Shown: positions 10,469-18,502 of the stretch, piece by piece
Position numbering within the stretch: the first letter of the stretch is position 1
How the letters are laid out: each line of letters starts with the position of its first letter
From: Bdellovibrionales bacterium
GTDB taxonomy: Bacteria > Bdellovibrionota > Bdellovibrionia > Bdellovibrionales > Bdellovibrionaceae
Assembly (NCBI GenBank): GCA_016713585.1
Contig: JADJOV010000024.1
Span: 1-36,578, forward strand
Direction: 5' to 3'
Length of the DNA: 36,578 nucleotides
Translations under genes and position numbers: made by a program
The notes under the pieces: model-generated
What the model was told of the DNA's origin: nothing
Databases searched by the model: none
Seen by the model: only the letters and a program-made list of their open reading frames with translations

Positions 10469-11475
10469 AAATTGCCTTTTTTGATACTCATCAGTTTGAA
10501 AGAAATTTCTTTCAAAAAGAAAATGAGAAATTTGGTCACGATATCACTTTCTTTGAAACAAGACTTACTGAGCAAACTGCAAATCTTGCCGCCCAATATC
10601 CCTGTGTGTGTGCTTTTGTAAATGACCGGCTCAATAGTAAAACTCTTAACTCCATTTCGGCCAATGGAACTCGATTGATTGCTCTGCGGTCAGCAGGTTT
10701 TAATCATGTAGACATGAAGGTCGCCTGTGATCTTGGGCTTCACGTCGTACGAGTTCCCGAGTATTCACCTCACGCCGTCGCCGAGCACGCTGTCGCTTTA
10801 ATACTGTCTTTAAATCGAAAGATTCATCGAGCTTACGGTCGGGTCAGAGAAGGCAACTTTTCCTTAGATGGGTTGGTCGGATTCGATCTTTATAAAAAGA
10901 CCGTGGGTGTAATCGGAACTGGAAGAATCGGCGCAGTTTTTGCCAAAATCTTAGCGGGATTTGGATGTCAGGTGATTGCCTATGACCGAGTACAAAACTC
11001 AGAACTTCTGACGGCGGGTGTTCAATATGTAAGTCTCAATGAACTACTGAAGAAATCTGATACCATTTCCCTGCATGTGCCTCTAACTCCAGAGACCCGT
11101 CACGTTATTGATGAAAAAGCGCTCGCGCTTACGAAAAAGGGCGTTATGCTTATTAACACCGGTCGTGGCGCGCTGATTGATACTCGGGCGCTTATCGAGT
11201 CTTTAAAATCAGGGCACATAGGATATGCAGGACTTGATGTTTATGAGGAGGAAGAGGGTATCTTTTTTGAGAACTTGTCCGACCAAATTCTTCAAGACGA
11301 TCAACTAGCACGCCTACTTACATTTCCAAATGTACTTTTGACTTCGCATCAGGCTTTCTTGACGGATGAGGCATTAGGAAATATTGCCCATACAACCCTT
11401 CAAAACATTACAGAATTTGAAAAGGGAAACATTTTGAGCAATCAAAATGTGCGCGCCAAGCATTTGAAAAGGTAA
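10465..11475 (+). CDS. ldhA: D-lactate dehydrogenase / D-isomer-specific 2-hydroxyacid dehydrogenase
   Basis: This is an intact 336-residue frame whose ATG overlaps the ppsA stop as ATGA, so the two are translationally coupled. The Rossmann motif is VGVIGTGRIGAVFAKIL (about residues 146-162). Catalytic residues of the family are visible: Arg in LINTGRGALID, Glu in LDVYEEEEG and His in TSHQAFLT. The DVYEEEEGIFFENLSD sequence is typical of the D-lactate dehydrogenase (LdhA) branch rather than of phosphoglycerate dehydrogenase. It reduces pyruvate to D-lactate and reoxidises NADH. Together with ppsA it gives the cluster two alternative uses of pyruvate. It is one of the few undamaged genes in the first 12 kb. 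Confidence 0.92.
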   Translation: MKIAFFDTHQFERNFFQKENEKFGHDITFFETRLTEQTANLAAQYPCVCAFVNDRLNSKTLNSISANGTRLIALRSAGFNHVDMKVACDLGLHVVRVPEYSPHAVAEHAVALILSLNRKIHRAYGRVREGNFSLDGLVGFDLYKKTVGVIGTGRIGAVFAKILAGFGCQVIAYDRVQNSELLTAGVQYVSLNELLKKSDTISLHVPLTPETRHVIDEKALALTKKGVMLINTGRGALIDTRALIESLKSGHIGYAGLDVYEEEEGIFFENLSDQILQDDQLARLLTFPNVLLTSHQAFLTDEALGNIAHTTLQNITEFEKGNILSNQNVRAKHLKR

Positions 11476-11529
11476 AAAATTGCTGCTGAAGTTCTGTATC
11501 CGGTCTTTACTAACCATTGATTCATAAGT

Positions 11530-12078
11530 TGCATTATTAATCGTAATTCCCTAAGCGTGAGTGCGCTTAAGCTTCCATACCGCTTCAGTTGCAACGAATC
11601 CTCCGATAGTGCGCCAAGAAGCCACAGACCTGCAACGGTTAAAGCCATCTCCGCACCAAGCAAAGCGAAAACCCCGGAGTGAGACAAGTCCTAAAGCCAA
11701 AGTTTGTAGGAACTCAGTCCTCTTTAAGGCGCGCACTTCTTCGACGGTTAAAAATATCCCGCCAGAGCGAGACTAAGACCGACAAAGAAAATTCCACAAT
11801 AAATCATACAAACACTGTGTCCGCCCATGGACATCATCCAGTCAGAAAGCGAAGACTCAGTGTTAAATGGATTCATTCCAAATTGATGGCACATCGAAAG
11901 CGACATGAAACCGACACCAATGTGAATTCCTAAGACTTTTAAAAAGACAAACCAAGGGCTCGGATTTATGAGTCCCTTCATCCGCGCAAAATAGATTCAG
12001 TAACTTCTTTTGGAACTTGAGTGTTTTCTGATTGAGAAAACTCGTAGTCTTTGAGCCATTCTTTATTATTGTTTTCAT
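11530..12078 (-). pseudogene. Small multi-pass membrane protein coupled to the ECF sigma factor (frame-disrupted)
   Basis: The ATG at 12078 overlaps the sigma factor stop (ATGA). The frame begins MKTIIKN, then must shift to WLKDYEFSQSENTQVPKEVTESI and again to ARMKGLINPSPWFVFLKVLGIHI. Hydrophobic segments are FVFLKVLGIHIGVGFMSLSMC, MIYCGIFFVGLSLALAGYF, FALLGAEMALTVAGLWLLGAL and probably a fourth in between. A Cys/His-containing GGHSVCM precedes the second segment. The 3' end is uncertain because the frame runs to 11442 without a clear family terminus. Genes of this shape follow ECF sigma genes in Bdellovibrio-like genomes and may act as their sensor or anti-sigma partner, but that role is inference. 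I do not recognise a named domain. Confidence 0.5.
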
Positions 12079-12653
12079 GAACGGTTGTCTCCTTTCGCTT
12101 TCTGCTTTAGTCGTTTCACTCCGCGACTGATAAGTTGCCTTACGTTGAGTGGAGAAGTTTGAAGGCGCTCAGCAATTTCATCGAATGTTTTTTCATCTAC
12201 ATATCTCATCTGAAGCGCTACTTGCTGACTTTCAGGAAGAACGTCCAACAAGGGCGCGAGTGAAGATTTTGGCGGCAAAGCCTCTTCAGTAGGAGAAGAG
12301 TAATGGTCTAAATCCAAATCTAGAACTTCTCGCTTTCGTCCCTCTTTCCTTAAGCCATCAATCATCACTGATTTTGTGATTGAGAAAATCCAAGGCAAAA
12401 CCGGCAGTGACCGATTGTATAAGTGCTTCGACTTATGGATTTTGATGAAAACCTCCTGCGCCAGGTCACTTGCGAACTGTTCTGATCGAATCCGAGACTT
12501 TAGAAACCCAAAGATCTTACCCGAATGCCGCTCATAGAGAATTCGAAAAGCTTCTTCCGAGCCATCTTGATAATCAGACATTAAATCTTCATCAGGTAGA
12601 TCGGTTCTTCGCATTTGTCTCCTACATCGGTATGTACGTTGAAACACCGCCAT
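12075..12653 (-). CDS. ECF-type RNA polymerase sigma factor
   Basis: The open frame is 192 residues from 12653, but the better start is the Met at 12614 (MRRTDLPDEDLMSDYQDGSEEAF), giving 179 residues, typical for ECF sigma factors. Sigma region 2 is visible as LMSDYQDGSEEAFRILYERHSGKIFGFL and DLAQEVFIKIHKS, with LPWIFSITKSVMIDGLRKEGRKRE ending it. Region 4 holds LPESQQVALQMRYVDEKTFDEIAERL and the helix SPLNVRQLISRGVKRLKQ. The frame is intact. It reads toward the + strand metabolic operon and its stop overlaps the start of a membrane protein, suggesting a two-gene signalling operon. Target promoters are not evident. Confidence 0.88.
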   Translation of the reverse strand: MAVFQRTYRCRRQMRRTDLPDEDLMSDYQDGSEEAFRILYERHSGKIFGFLKSRIRSEQFASDLAQEVFIKIHKSKHLYNRSLPVLPWIFSITKSVMIDGLRKEGRKREVLDLDLDHYSSPTEEALPPKSSLAPLLDVLPESQQVALQMRYVDEKTFDEIAERLQTSPLNVRQLISRGVKRLKQKAKGDNRS

Positions 12654-12725
12654 TTGTGACAGAAAGACTCATGATACAGGCCTGACTTTGGTTCAATTTG
12701 AATTAATTCAAGCCGTAGATCCCCT

Positions 12726-13843
12726 ACAACAGAAGAAGCAGAACTCCAGCGGCAGCCGTCGGGAGGGGCCAGTATCCATGAGGCCTCTTCTGAATTGAAC
12801 CTGAGCGAATTGTTCTAAGCAGACCCCAAAGCGTTTCTTTAAATTGGTCTGTGAGTTTTTCAGCTGCAACAGTAGTTAAAAAAGAACTGTTACTGGCCAG
12901 CAAAACCCTGACAGCATTTTTTGTTTTACCGGAAGCCTTCGAATATCAAGGTGGCCCTTCAGCCAATGGAACAATAGTTCAACAGCCCAACGGCGCTTGT
13001 AAATATCGGCAATTGTTTGGCCAGATATTTTAGAATCTGAACAAACAAATGAAATATTTTCTGGGACACTGGATCTCGATAAATCACATGTCGTAATTTT
13101 AGATTTTTTCTTGCAATTTGTTTTGTTGGTGGGTTTATAAGGCCCATCATAAAGAACCCCATCTTTGTTCTTCATTTTATGTAGAATTTTTATTTGGAGA
13201 TACCGGACTCTCGGAGAATCCTTTAGGCGAGTGACAAAATCTGATTTATAGAGACAATTTTTTCCATAAGTCGAAGTCATTGTAGGAACGATCAAAGACA
13301 TACATTTTTCCCTGTAACAGGCGCAACTCAAGACTTACGGGAGAATCATTCCGGCGGCCTGGGGTTATAACAAAGTCGTCAATCCACTCACCATCAACAT
13401 CCCAAATAACGTGAAGTTTTGCCGCAGCTTTATGTTCATTTTGCAATGCTTTTGTCTCCATCCGAGCTCAGAAAAGAGACTGCCGTGAACCTTGATCTCG
13501 GTTGAATCAATGGCCAGAATTTGTCGAATAGCTTTCTTACTTTTCCTGGACTCAGCTTTTTGCTCGGATGTCGAGCAAAAATGAATCGCAAAGTTCTTGA
13601 AAAAATCCAGAGTTTCTTTCTCTGATGGCGTCACCAAAAGTAGAGTCTGGAATCCCCAGGGTGGCCTCTACATCCCGATAAGACTTTATCTGTAGAACAA
13701 AACAAGAAAGCAGGGCATGGGTCAGTTCCCAAGTTGAAAGTTCTCGAACCCCCTTATCGACGCCCCACTTGTCAGCTAATGCGCTGAATCTTTTTTTACC
13801 AATGTAGGTTTTAAAGAGATTTTCCCTTGTGATGCTGTCTCAT
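12726..13843 (-). pseudogene. IS4 family transposase (frame-disrupted)
   Basis: Reading down from the ATG at 13843, blocks in changing frames give KKRFSALADKWGVDKGVRELSTWELTHALLS, ESRKSKKAIRQILAIDSTEIKVHGSLF (first catalytic Asp in AIDST), KLHVIWDVDG, VFDRSYNDFDLW (second Asp), and DIYKRRWAVELLFHWLKGHL, the Y-(2)-R-(3)-E-(6)-K motif of IS4 enzymes. The catalytic triad is therefore represented. The C-terminus continues as LTDQFKETLWGLLRTI to about 12726. At least four frame changes are needed. Inverted repeats and a target duplication could not be identified, so the insertion limits are approximate. Confidence 0.8.
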
Positions 13844-13974
13844 GTTGTCAGCCTTCTTTGGTTTTTCTTTTTTTCTTCCCTGAAAATCAAACAACCAAGT
13901 GAAGATCCATGCATTTTTACTATTTATTAAACTAAACCAAGTCAAACTAACTGGAAACTAATTTTGACGGCAAG

Positions 13975-14506
13975 ATGGATGCCAATTTGAACACCGAGCT
14001 TGAGAACTGCTCCAAATTCAACCACTCCAAATCAGATTCTACAGATGAAATTGAACTGATCGCAATGAGAATGCGCGAAACCCTTATCAAAGTTCTCAGT
14101 GAGGAGAGGGTGGCTCGATGTACTCAATAGCTTGGCTCAAACAAAGTCCTGTTCCATCTCGACCCAAACAAAGCACAGGCGAGGTTTTTCTTGCCCAAAA
14201 CAGCAAAGATCAAATCCATGGTCACACCATCATACGAATCGACAAAAGACGATCAAAGGAAAGTCGATTGGATTATTTTCGACCACCTTTATTGCCTGAA
14301 TTTAGAAGACTGGCCGTAGCGACACGGCTCTTATCAGGGTGAGGACTGGATGCGTGGTCGAGGGTGACCGAGGCGGTGACCTATACCTCCGACTCAAATA
14401 CTTAAAGCTCATTAACCTTTATGTCCATCATGGCTACAAAATGGGAAATAAATATCCTGAAAAGAAAATGATTAGCTCTCTCGACCATGGCGCTCCCAGC
14501 TGTTAG
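13975..14506 (+). pseudogene. GNAT family N-acetyltransferase (frame-disrupted)
   Basis: The ATG at 13975 begins MDANLNTELENCSKFN. Frames then change to YSIAWLKQ, GEVFLAQNSKDQIHGHTIIRIDK, an acyl-CoA-binding FRRLAVATRLLSGGEDW region (the R/Q-x-x-G-x-A loop is present as RRLAVATRLL with the Gly lost), VTEAVTYTSDSNT and VHHGYKMGNK. This order, ending with an S-N-T...L-x-L-Y-x-x-H-G-Y motif, is the usual GNAT fold. It ends at 14504-14506. It would transfer an acetyl group from acetyl-CoA to an unknown acceptor. It starts a run of seven small + strand genes. Confidence 0.65.
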
Positions 14507-14852
14507 GTTGGACGTGTACCAATTGAAGGGAAGAAATATGATAGCTGTCTCCGCCTTGCCGTCATTGAAGGGATGTTCGACTGGCATCATCACCCAAGCT
14601 CCGACTTGAGCTGTTCCTGGTCTTAGAGGATGCCTTAAGTTGAGTTTCAGGATCAAGCATCTGTGGAGCTTTCCAGGCGATATTTTTACTGTCCCTGAGA
14701 AGATGATTCATCGAACAATCGCAAAACAAGAGCCGTAAACCTCTGCTGGAACTCACTCAGGGGCGAAACTGTTTTCCTTCATAATGGAAGTACTCCAGTA
14801 TACGAAACAATTAAATGCGACCTTAACCAATCACCTCGACTCCGGAATAATT
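14507..14852 (+). pseudogene. Cupin domain protein (frame-disrupted)
   Basis: Blocks in changing frames give YDSCLRLAVIEGMFDWHHHPSSDELFLVLEG, PGDIFTVPEKMIHRTIAKTRAVNLCW and RGETVF. The metal-binding cupin motif 1 (H-x-H-x-x-x-x-E-x-x-x-V-L-E-G) is clear near 14582-14625, and motif 2 (P-G-D-x-x-x-V-P...H) near 14675-14720. The start is not certain. Such small single-domain cupins commonly follow GNAT or RidA genes, as here, and their substrates are generally unknown. Open frames seen on the opposite strand in this stretch are shadows. Confidence 0.65.
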
Positions 14853-14859
14853 AGGGCCG

Positions 14860-15278
14860 CGACCTCCTAGGAAGCACACAGAACCGTTCAAAAAAATATT
14901 GGCACTCGCGAGGAAAAAAGTTGGGTACTGCCGAGCCATTCGCATAGGCAACACCATCGCCGTGACAGGAACTACATCTGTTGCCGCGGACGGAAGGTCT
15001 TTGCCGTCAGGGAAGCCTATGAGCAAGCAAAACGTTGCCTTGAAATCATTGGAAAGCTATCACACCGCTTGGCGCGACTCTCAAAGACGTTATTCGCACT
15101 CATATTTTGTCACTGACATCAAGCGGTGGCAAAGGTACAGTCGTGCTCATGGCGAATTTTTGCCAATCATCCACCAGCAACCACAATGGTTGAAGTCAAG
15201 GCCCTGATTAGTCCTGACATGATGGTCGAGATTGGGGCTGACGCCATTCTCGCAACGACGAAAGAAATTCGGATATGA
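14860..15278 (+). pseudogene. RidA (YjgF) family protein, frame-disrupted
   Basis: VGYCRAIRIGNTIAVTGTTSVAADGR (near 14923-15000) and, after a frame change near 15010, AYEQAKRCLEIIGK, TDIKRWQ, RAHGEFFANHHPATTMVEVKALISPDMMVEI are all RidA landmarks. The family is an imine/enamine deaminase that removes reactive 2-aminoacrylate. The active-site Arg would be expected in the block near residue 105, but the frame around 15070-15110 is too damaged to check it. The frame ends in TGA at 15276-15278, which overlaps the next start as ATGA. Confidence 0.75.
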
Positions 15279-15486
15279 AACTTTACCATCACTACAAAGA
15301 TTAAACCCCTACACTTATATTATTGGACTAGCAAGGCACAGCGAAACACTCGAGGAGATGGTCATTTACGAAACTCGTTATGAAAATGACCAAGGGAAGT
15401 TAGGTTCGACCAAACAAATGTTCTTCGAGATCAAATGTTCTCGATGGCAAGCCCACCCACGGTTCAAGGAAATTCCTTTGAATAAT
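15275..15486 (+). pseudogene. DUF1653 domain protein (frameshifted)
   Basis: The ATG at 15275 overlaps the RidA stop and starts MKLYHHYKD, then the frame is lost and resumes as YTYIIGLARHSETLEEMVIYETRYEN, GKLWVRP (in another frame) and KQMFFE. The YxHYK and ARHSETxExxVxYE motifs are specific to DUF1653, a family of about 70 residues with unknown function. It directly precedes, and in the present sequence is read through into, the following acetyltransferase frame. I infer that the join is a product of indels and not a natural fusion. Confidence 0.7.
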
Positions 15487-15918
15487 ACAACCACTACCGA
15501 CGTGACTGAGTCCGATATAAATATCATCGCACTTCTTATTGAAAAGTCTTTGGGTGAGTGGGATCCCAAACGGTTCTACTCGACCTTCAATCAACATCAG
15601 AAGTTCCACTTAGCGACTGCGTATATTGAGGATCAGCCTGTGGGATTCAAAATTGGCTACGAACGAACTCAACATGAGTTCTATAACAACTTGGTGGGGT
15701 CCGCCACGGACATCGGAGGCTTAGGAATCGCAGGAAGGCCTGGTGGCGGCTCAGCACAACTGGTGACGAGAACAGGTTTCTTCAAAATTAGTACAAAAAA
15801 CACAAAATCGATTTCAAAAGCCATGTTGATACTAAATATTAAAAATGGATTCAAAATCATCGGTACTGAGCCAACCGACAAAGATGGAATCAAAATCCTG
15901 ATGGAAAAGAAATTATGA
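15487..15918 (+). CDS. GNAT family N-acetyltransferase (open but internally scrambled)
   Basis: The frame is open to TGA 15916-15918. TESDINIIALLIEKSLGEWDPKRFY and HLATAYIEDQPVGFKIGYE form the N-terminal strands. The region after HEFY should be the acetyl-CoA loop; in this frame it reads GLGIAGRPGGGSAQL, while the expected GGVRHGHRRLGIAG...AQHNW appears when frames are switched around 15690-15780. The C-terminus KAMLILNIKNGFKIIGTEPTDKDGIKI is a typical GNAT end. The start codon is uncertain. Compensating indels appear to have kept the frame open while damaging the cofactor loop. Confidence 0.6.
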   Translation, partial: TTTTDVTESDINIIALLIEKSLGEWDPKRFYSTFNQHQKFHLATAYIEDQPVGFKIGYERTQHEFYNNLVGSATDIGGLGIAGRPGGGSAQLVTRTGFFKISTKNTKSISKAMLILNIKNGFKIIGTEPTDKDGIKILMEKKL

Positions 15919-15934
15919 AGGAAGGAATACTTCA

Positions 15935-16524
15935 ATGAAGGCAATCCACGACGCTGCAGCCAGGGGTTTCAGATTGGTCGCGACAACTCGAAGGGGTCGT
16001 CAGAATATCCCAAAGGAAGCCGTGCTTAAGCTCAGTCAAAGAACTTCACCTGATCTGTGGAGGCCGTAGTTGTCGCGCAAGCTTTCCATTGGTTTGATGG
16101 AGAAAGAGCTCTGGCAGAGATACATCGAATTTTAAAGCCTAACGGATATCTCGGGATGCTTTGGAACGCTCGGGACGAGTCACTTCCATGGGTGGCCGAG
16201 CTAACGAAAATTATCGATCCCTTTGAAAAAGGCGCTCCCAGATACAAAACAGGCAAATGGAAGCTGGCATTCTCACACACGCCTTTGTTTTCTGCACTTC
16301 AATCGGCTCAATATCAATATTTACAAAAAGGTGATGTGCAAATGGTCATTGACCGAATTGCTTCCATTAGCTTCATAGGTGCATTACCTAGCAGCGAAAA
16401 GGAATCGGTTCTTGAGCAAGTTAAAACTTTACTCAGAAGATCGCTCGAGACAAAAAATCAATCTGAGATCCAATTGCCCTATCGCACAGATGTTTACTGG
16501 TGCCAGAAAGAGGATCTGACATGA
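15935..16524 (+). pseudogene. Class I SAM-dependent methyltransferase lacking its SAM-binding core
   Basis: The start gives AAARGFQIG and, in another frame, KEAVLKL and KELHLI, the normal N-terminal helix of this family. The sequence then jumps directly to VEAVVVAQAFHWFDGERALAEIHRILKPNGYLGMLWNARDE (from 16057), which is the post-motif-II half. The section that should hold the V-D-L-G-A-G-T-G motif and motif II, about 55-60 residues, is absent. The C-terminal half is intact to TGA 16522-16524, overlapping the next ATG. Without the glycine-rich loop the product could not bind SAM. FHWFD...AL.E..R.LKPGG is typical of the Methyltransf_11 group. Confidence 0.75.
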
Positions 16525-16774
16525 AGAAACTTGGTGATCATCACGAACTCAAAATTCAGATTCGACGCCTCAACGAATTGCCGTCTGACTTTGAGGAGCT
16601 TGTCGCTGAATCCCAAGAACAGGAACACGACTTCATCCGGAAAATGAAAGTCGACTGGGATGCTGGAAAAAATCGATTTCAGCTTGAAAATGAAGTCGTG
16701 AACGTGGATCCATATGCAAATGATCCATCGATAGGGAGAGTCCTCCACGTTTACGTTCTTCAGGAGTACAGAAG
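16521..16774 (+). pseudogene. GNAT N-acetyltransferase truncated by IS3 copy 1
   Basis: The ATG overlaps the methyltransferase stop (ATGA). The protein begins MKKLGDHHELKIQIRRLNELPSDFEELVAESQEQ and continues to DPYANDPSIGRVLHVYVLQEYRS, the strand just before the acetyl-CoA loop of GNAT enzymes. At that point the IS3 left end begins (16775), removing the cofactor loop and C-terminus. A second loss of roughly 10-15 residues is suspected between NRFQLENE and VVNVDPYA, where a strand of the form L-x-G-x-x-G-L is normally found. The product cannot be functional. Confidence 0.65.
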
Positions 16775-17100
16775 TGATCCTTCCTAATAAAACGGACTCC
16801 TTAATTATCACAGGATGGCGTATAGGGTGCCGTCCAAAGGGTTCAAGGTCTTCTGCTGTGAAGATGGTATTGGAGGAAGGCATTGAGGCTAAAGACGTAG
16901 CATCTCGTCTCGGTATCGATTTGATGGCTCTGCGCCGTTGGACCAATAAGGAGCGGCAGACAACGTCCTCCAAAGACCAGGAGTCAATGAAAGATCTTCT
17001 GCTGGTAAATCGGAAGCTGGAGGAGGAGAATAAGCGCCTTAAGATGGAGCGTGAAATCCTAAAAAAGGCAATGGCGTACTTAGTTCCCAGCCAGAGCTAA
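16774..17100 (+). CDS. IS3 copy 1 transposase subunit OrfA
   Basis: The frame contains SSAVKMVLEEGIEAKDVASRLGIDLMALRRWTNKE, a helix-turn-helix of the IS3 OrfA type, followed by a leucine-zipper-like segment LLLVNRKLEEENKRLKMEREILKKA and the end AYLVPSQS. The true start codon present in copy 2 (MAKTQKK) is missing because of the 60-base deletion, so the open N-terminus (MILPNKTD) is inverted-repeat sequence and not native. The downstream orfB is in the -1 frame, as usual for IS3, where OrfAB is made by frameshifting. Confidence 0.7.
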   Translation: MILPNKTDSLIITGWRIGCRPKGSRSSAVKMVLEEGIEAKDVASRLGIDLMALRRWTNKERQTTSSKDQESMKDLLLVNRKLEEENKRLKMEREILKKAMAYLVPSQS

Positions 17101-17354
17101 AATACGCCTTTATCGCAGACCATAGTGGCGAATTTCTTTTCAGAGTCATGTGCAAAGTTTTAGGGGTCTCATCCAGTGGATTCTTCTCGTGGCGTAAGCG
17201 ACCATTGAGCAAGCGAGGCCAGAGAAAAATGGAGTTGATGGGGCATATAGAAAATATTCATCAGAATAACCGTAAGCTGTATGGTGCACCATGAGTTACT
17301 CAGGCCATGAAGAATCTGGGACTCCCTGTCAGCCGTAGCACTGTCAGACGCTGG
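16775..17354 (+). mobile_element. IS3 family element, copy 1 (left part only)
   Basis: The left inverted repeat starts TGATCCTTCCTAATAAAACG at 16775 and is nearly identical to the end of copy 2 at 20962. The element contains orfA and about 260 bases of orfB, then stops matching copy 2 after CGCTGG at 17354, in the middle of the LPVSRSTVRRW block. The right end is missing. Relative to copy 2 it also lacks about 60 bases near 16838, between two near-identical short repeats. Confidence 0.85.
17085..17354 (+). pseudogene. IS3 copy 1 OrfB fragment
   Basis: The -1 frame after orfA gives KYAFIADHSGEF, VMCKVLGVSSSGFFSWRKRPLSKRGQRKMELMGHI and KLYGAP, then a TGA at 17294 where copy 2 encodes Arg (GAPRVTEAM). 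The frame resumes as VTQAMKNLGLPVSRSTVRRW and leaves the IS at 17354. The catalytic domain is absent. Confidence 0.75.
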
Positions 17355-17563
17355 CAGCCCTCGGCAAAACGGAGGGCCGTCTATATCTTCTATCCTCCCC
17401 AGTGGGGTCAAGTGTGGTGCCCTCACACGGCGACGGCCCTGGTTGCCTTGAGCAAGATGTCGAAGACCTCGCCACCACCTTTATCCTGCAATACTATGAA
17501 AGAAGGAATGATACGATGGGAGTTCTCCCTGGATTAAGATGGAACGGGCACTGTTTTAATTAA
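17355..17563 (+). other. Unassigned coding-like remnant joined to IS3 copy 1
   Basis: Immediately after the IS3 break one frame reads GKTEGRLYLLSSPVGSSVV, DVEDLATTFILQYYERRND and MGVLPGLRWNGHCFN before TAA at 17561-17563. A strong terminator follows 20 bases later, so this is probably the 3' end of a real + strand gene whose start was replaced by the IS. I recognise no family. Confidence 0.35.
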
Positions 17564-17582
17564 TGGAAAGGTCACAGCTTCG

Positions 17583-17608
17583 GGGGATCACCACCCGATC
17601 CCCTTTTT
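17583..17608 (+). terminator. Rho-independent terminator
   Basis: Perfect arms GGGGATC and GATCCCC enclose the 7-base loop ACCACCC and are followed directly by TTTTT (17604-17608). It terminates transcription from the left. It lies between the + strand remnant ending at 17563 and the convergent SUMF1-type gene. Confidence 0.8.
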
Positions 17609-17640
17609 CCTCGGAAACCCCTCAGCAATGTTTCAGATCA

Positions 17641-18472
17641 TCATGGATCGATTTTATAAACACATCGGAACCCAAGATAATAACCGGCATCAAGGCTTCT
17701 TCCTGCATAAGTGTTAAAAATGCCGCCTGGTGAATAATTTGTCCCACTGTGAGTTGTGAAAAATGCGGAACCACCTCTAACAACTCCGCGACCCGTGGAC
17801 CCCGTGGGCGGAGTCATAAAAAGGCCATATCCACATCCTCTGTTCGAAACTGGACTAGCGACATGGGTGCAGGCGAGGGCGTCACCATTTGAGTACGCTT
17901 TGTAGTTCAAGGCGTTGCTGCTTGGAAGATTAATCATCCATAGAAAAATATTATTTGGGACCGGCCTGGGGTATCATCTTTGATCCACTCACCAGCATTG
18001 CCTGCAGGGTCCCAGATCTGACTCCCATTTGAAAGCGTGTGGGTTCTTTTTTTGAAAAAAAACTTGTTTTGAACAGCGCCTCCGTTTGTGACTGTTGAAC
18101 ATTCTTTACGATCATCGCAAACATATTTCACATCTTCGATCGACGCCGGGAAGAGTTTGGAATAGTTACTTTTTGCGGCGATGTCTGCGTCAGTGCTCGT
18201 AGATTGGGATTGAAAGGCATTGCCCTGATTAACCTGTCCTTGAGCAATTCCACTGCTTGGACTATATTCCCCGGCACTATTCGCAATCATCCAATTGATT
18301 TTGTTATTTGCAATATCCTTCGCAAGAATTTGCCACTGCTCGTTTGAGATTAGATCATAGTTGGCACCAAGACTTTTGCATGCGTCAATTGCATTCGTCC
18401 GAGTTAGGTTAGTCCAAGGTCTCGATTCTGGTTTACTGATAGGTTTGTCTGTAGACTTAAAAACATTGTTGT
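17641..18472 (-). pseudogene. SUMF1/FGE-sulfatase-domain protein, N-terminus removed by IS3 copy 2
   Basis: The reading direction is from the IS3 end at 18472 down to the stop at 17641. Early residues include SLGANYDLISNEQWQ, the start of the formylglycine-generating-enzyme-like fold. The middle has WDPAGNAGEWIKDD, then a frame change near 17950, then GRGVVRGGSAFF and GYYLGFRCVYKI, the conserved R-G-G-S and G-F-R-C endings of the family. In Bdellovibrio-like genomes many surface or secreted proteins carry this fold without enzyme activity; the catalytic Cys pair is not evident here. The native N-terminus, probably with a signal peptide, is gone. Confidence 0.7.
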
Positions 18473-18502
18473 TGATCTTACCTTCGAAAAACGGACAGGT
18501 GG

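Noticed and set aside
15232..15918. A 228-residue DUF1653-GNAT fusion
   Set aside because: The join is created by indels; homologous domains are separate and the RidA stop/DUF1653 start overlap supports separate genes.
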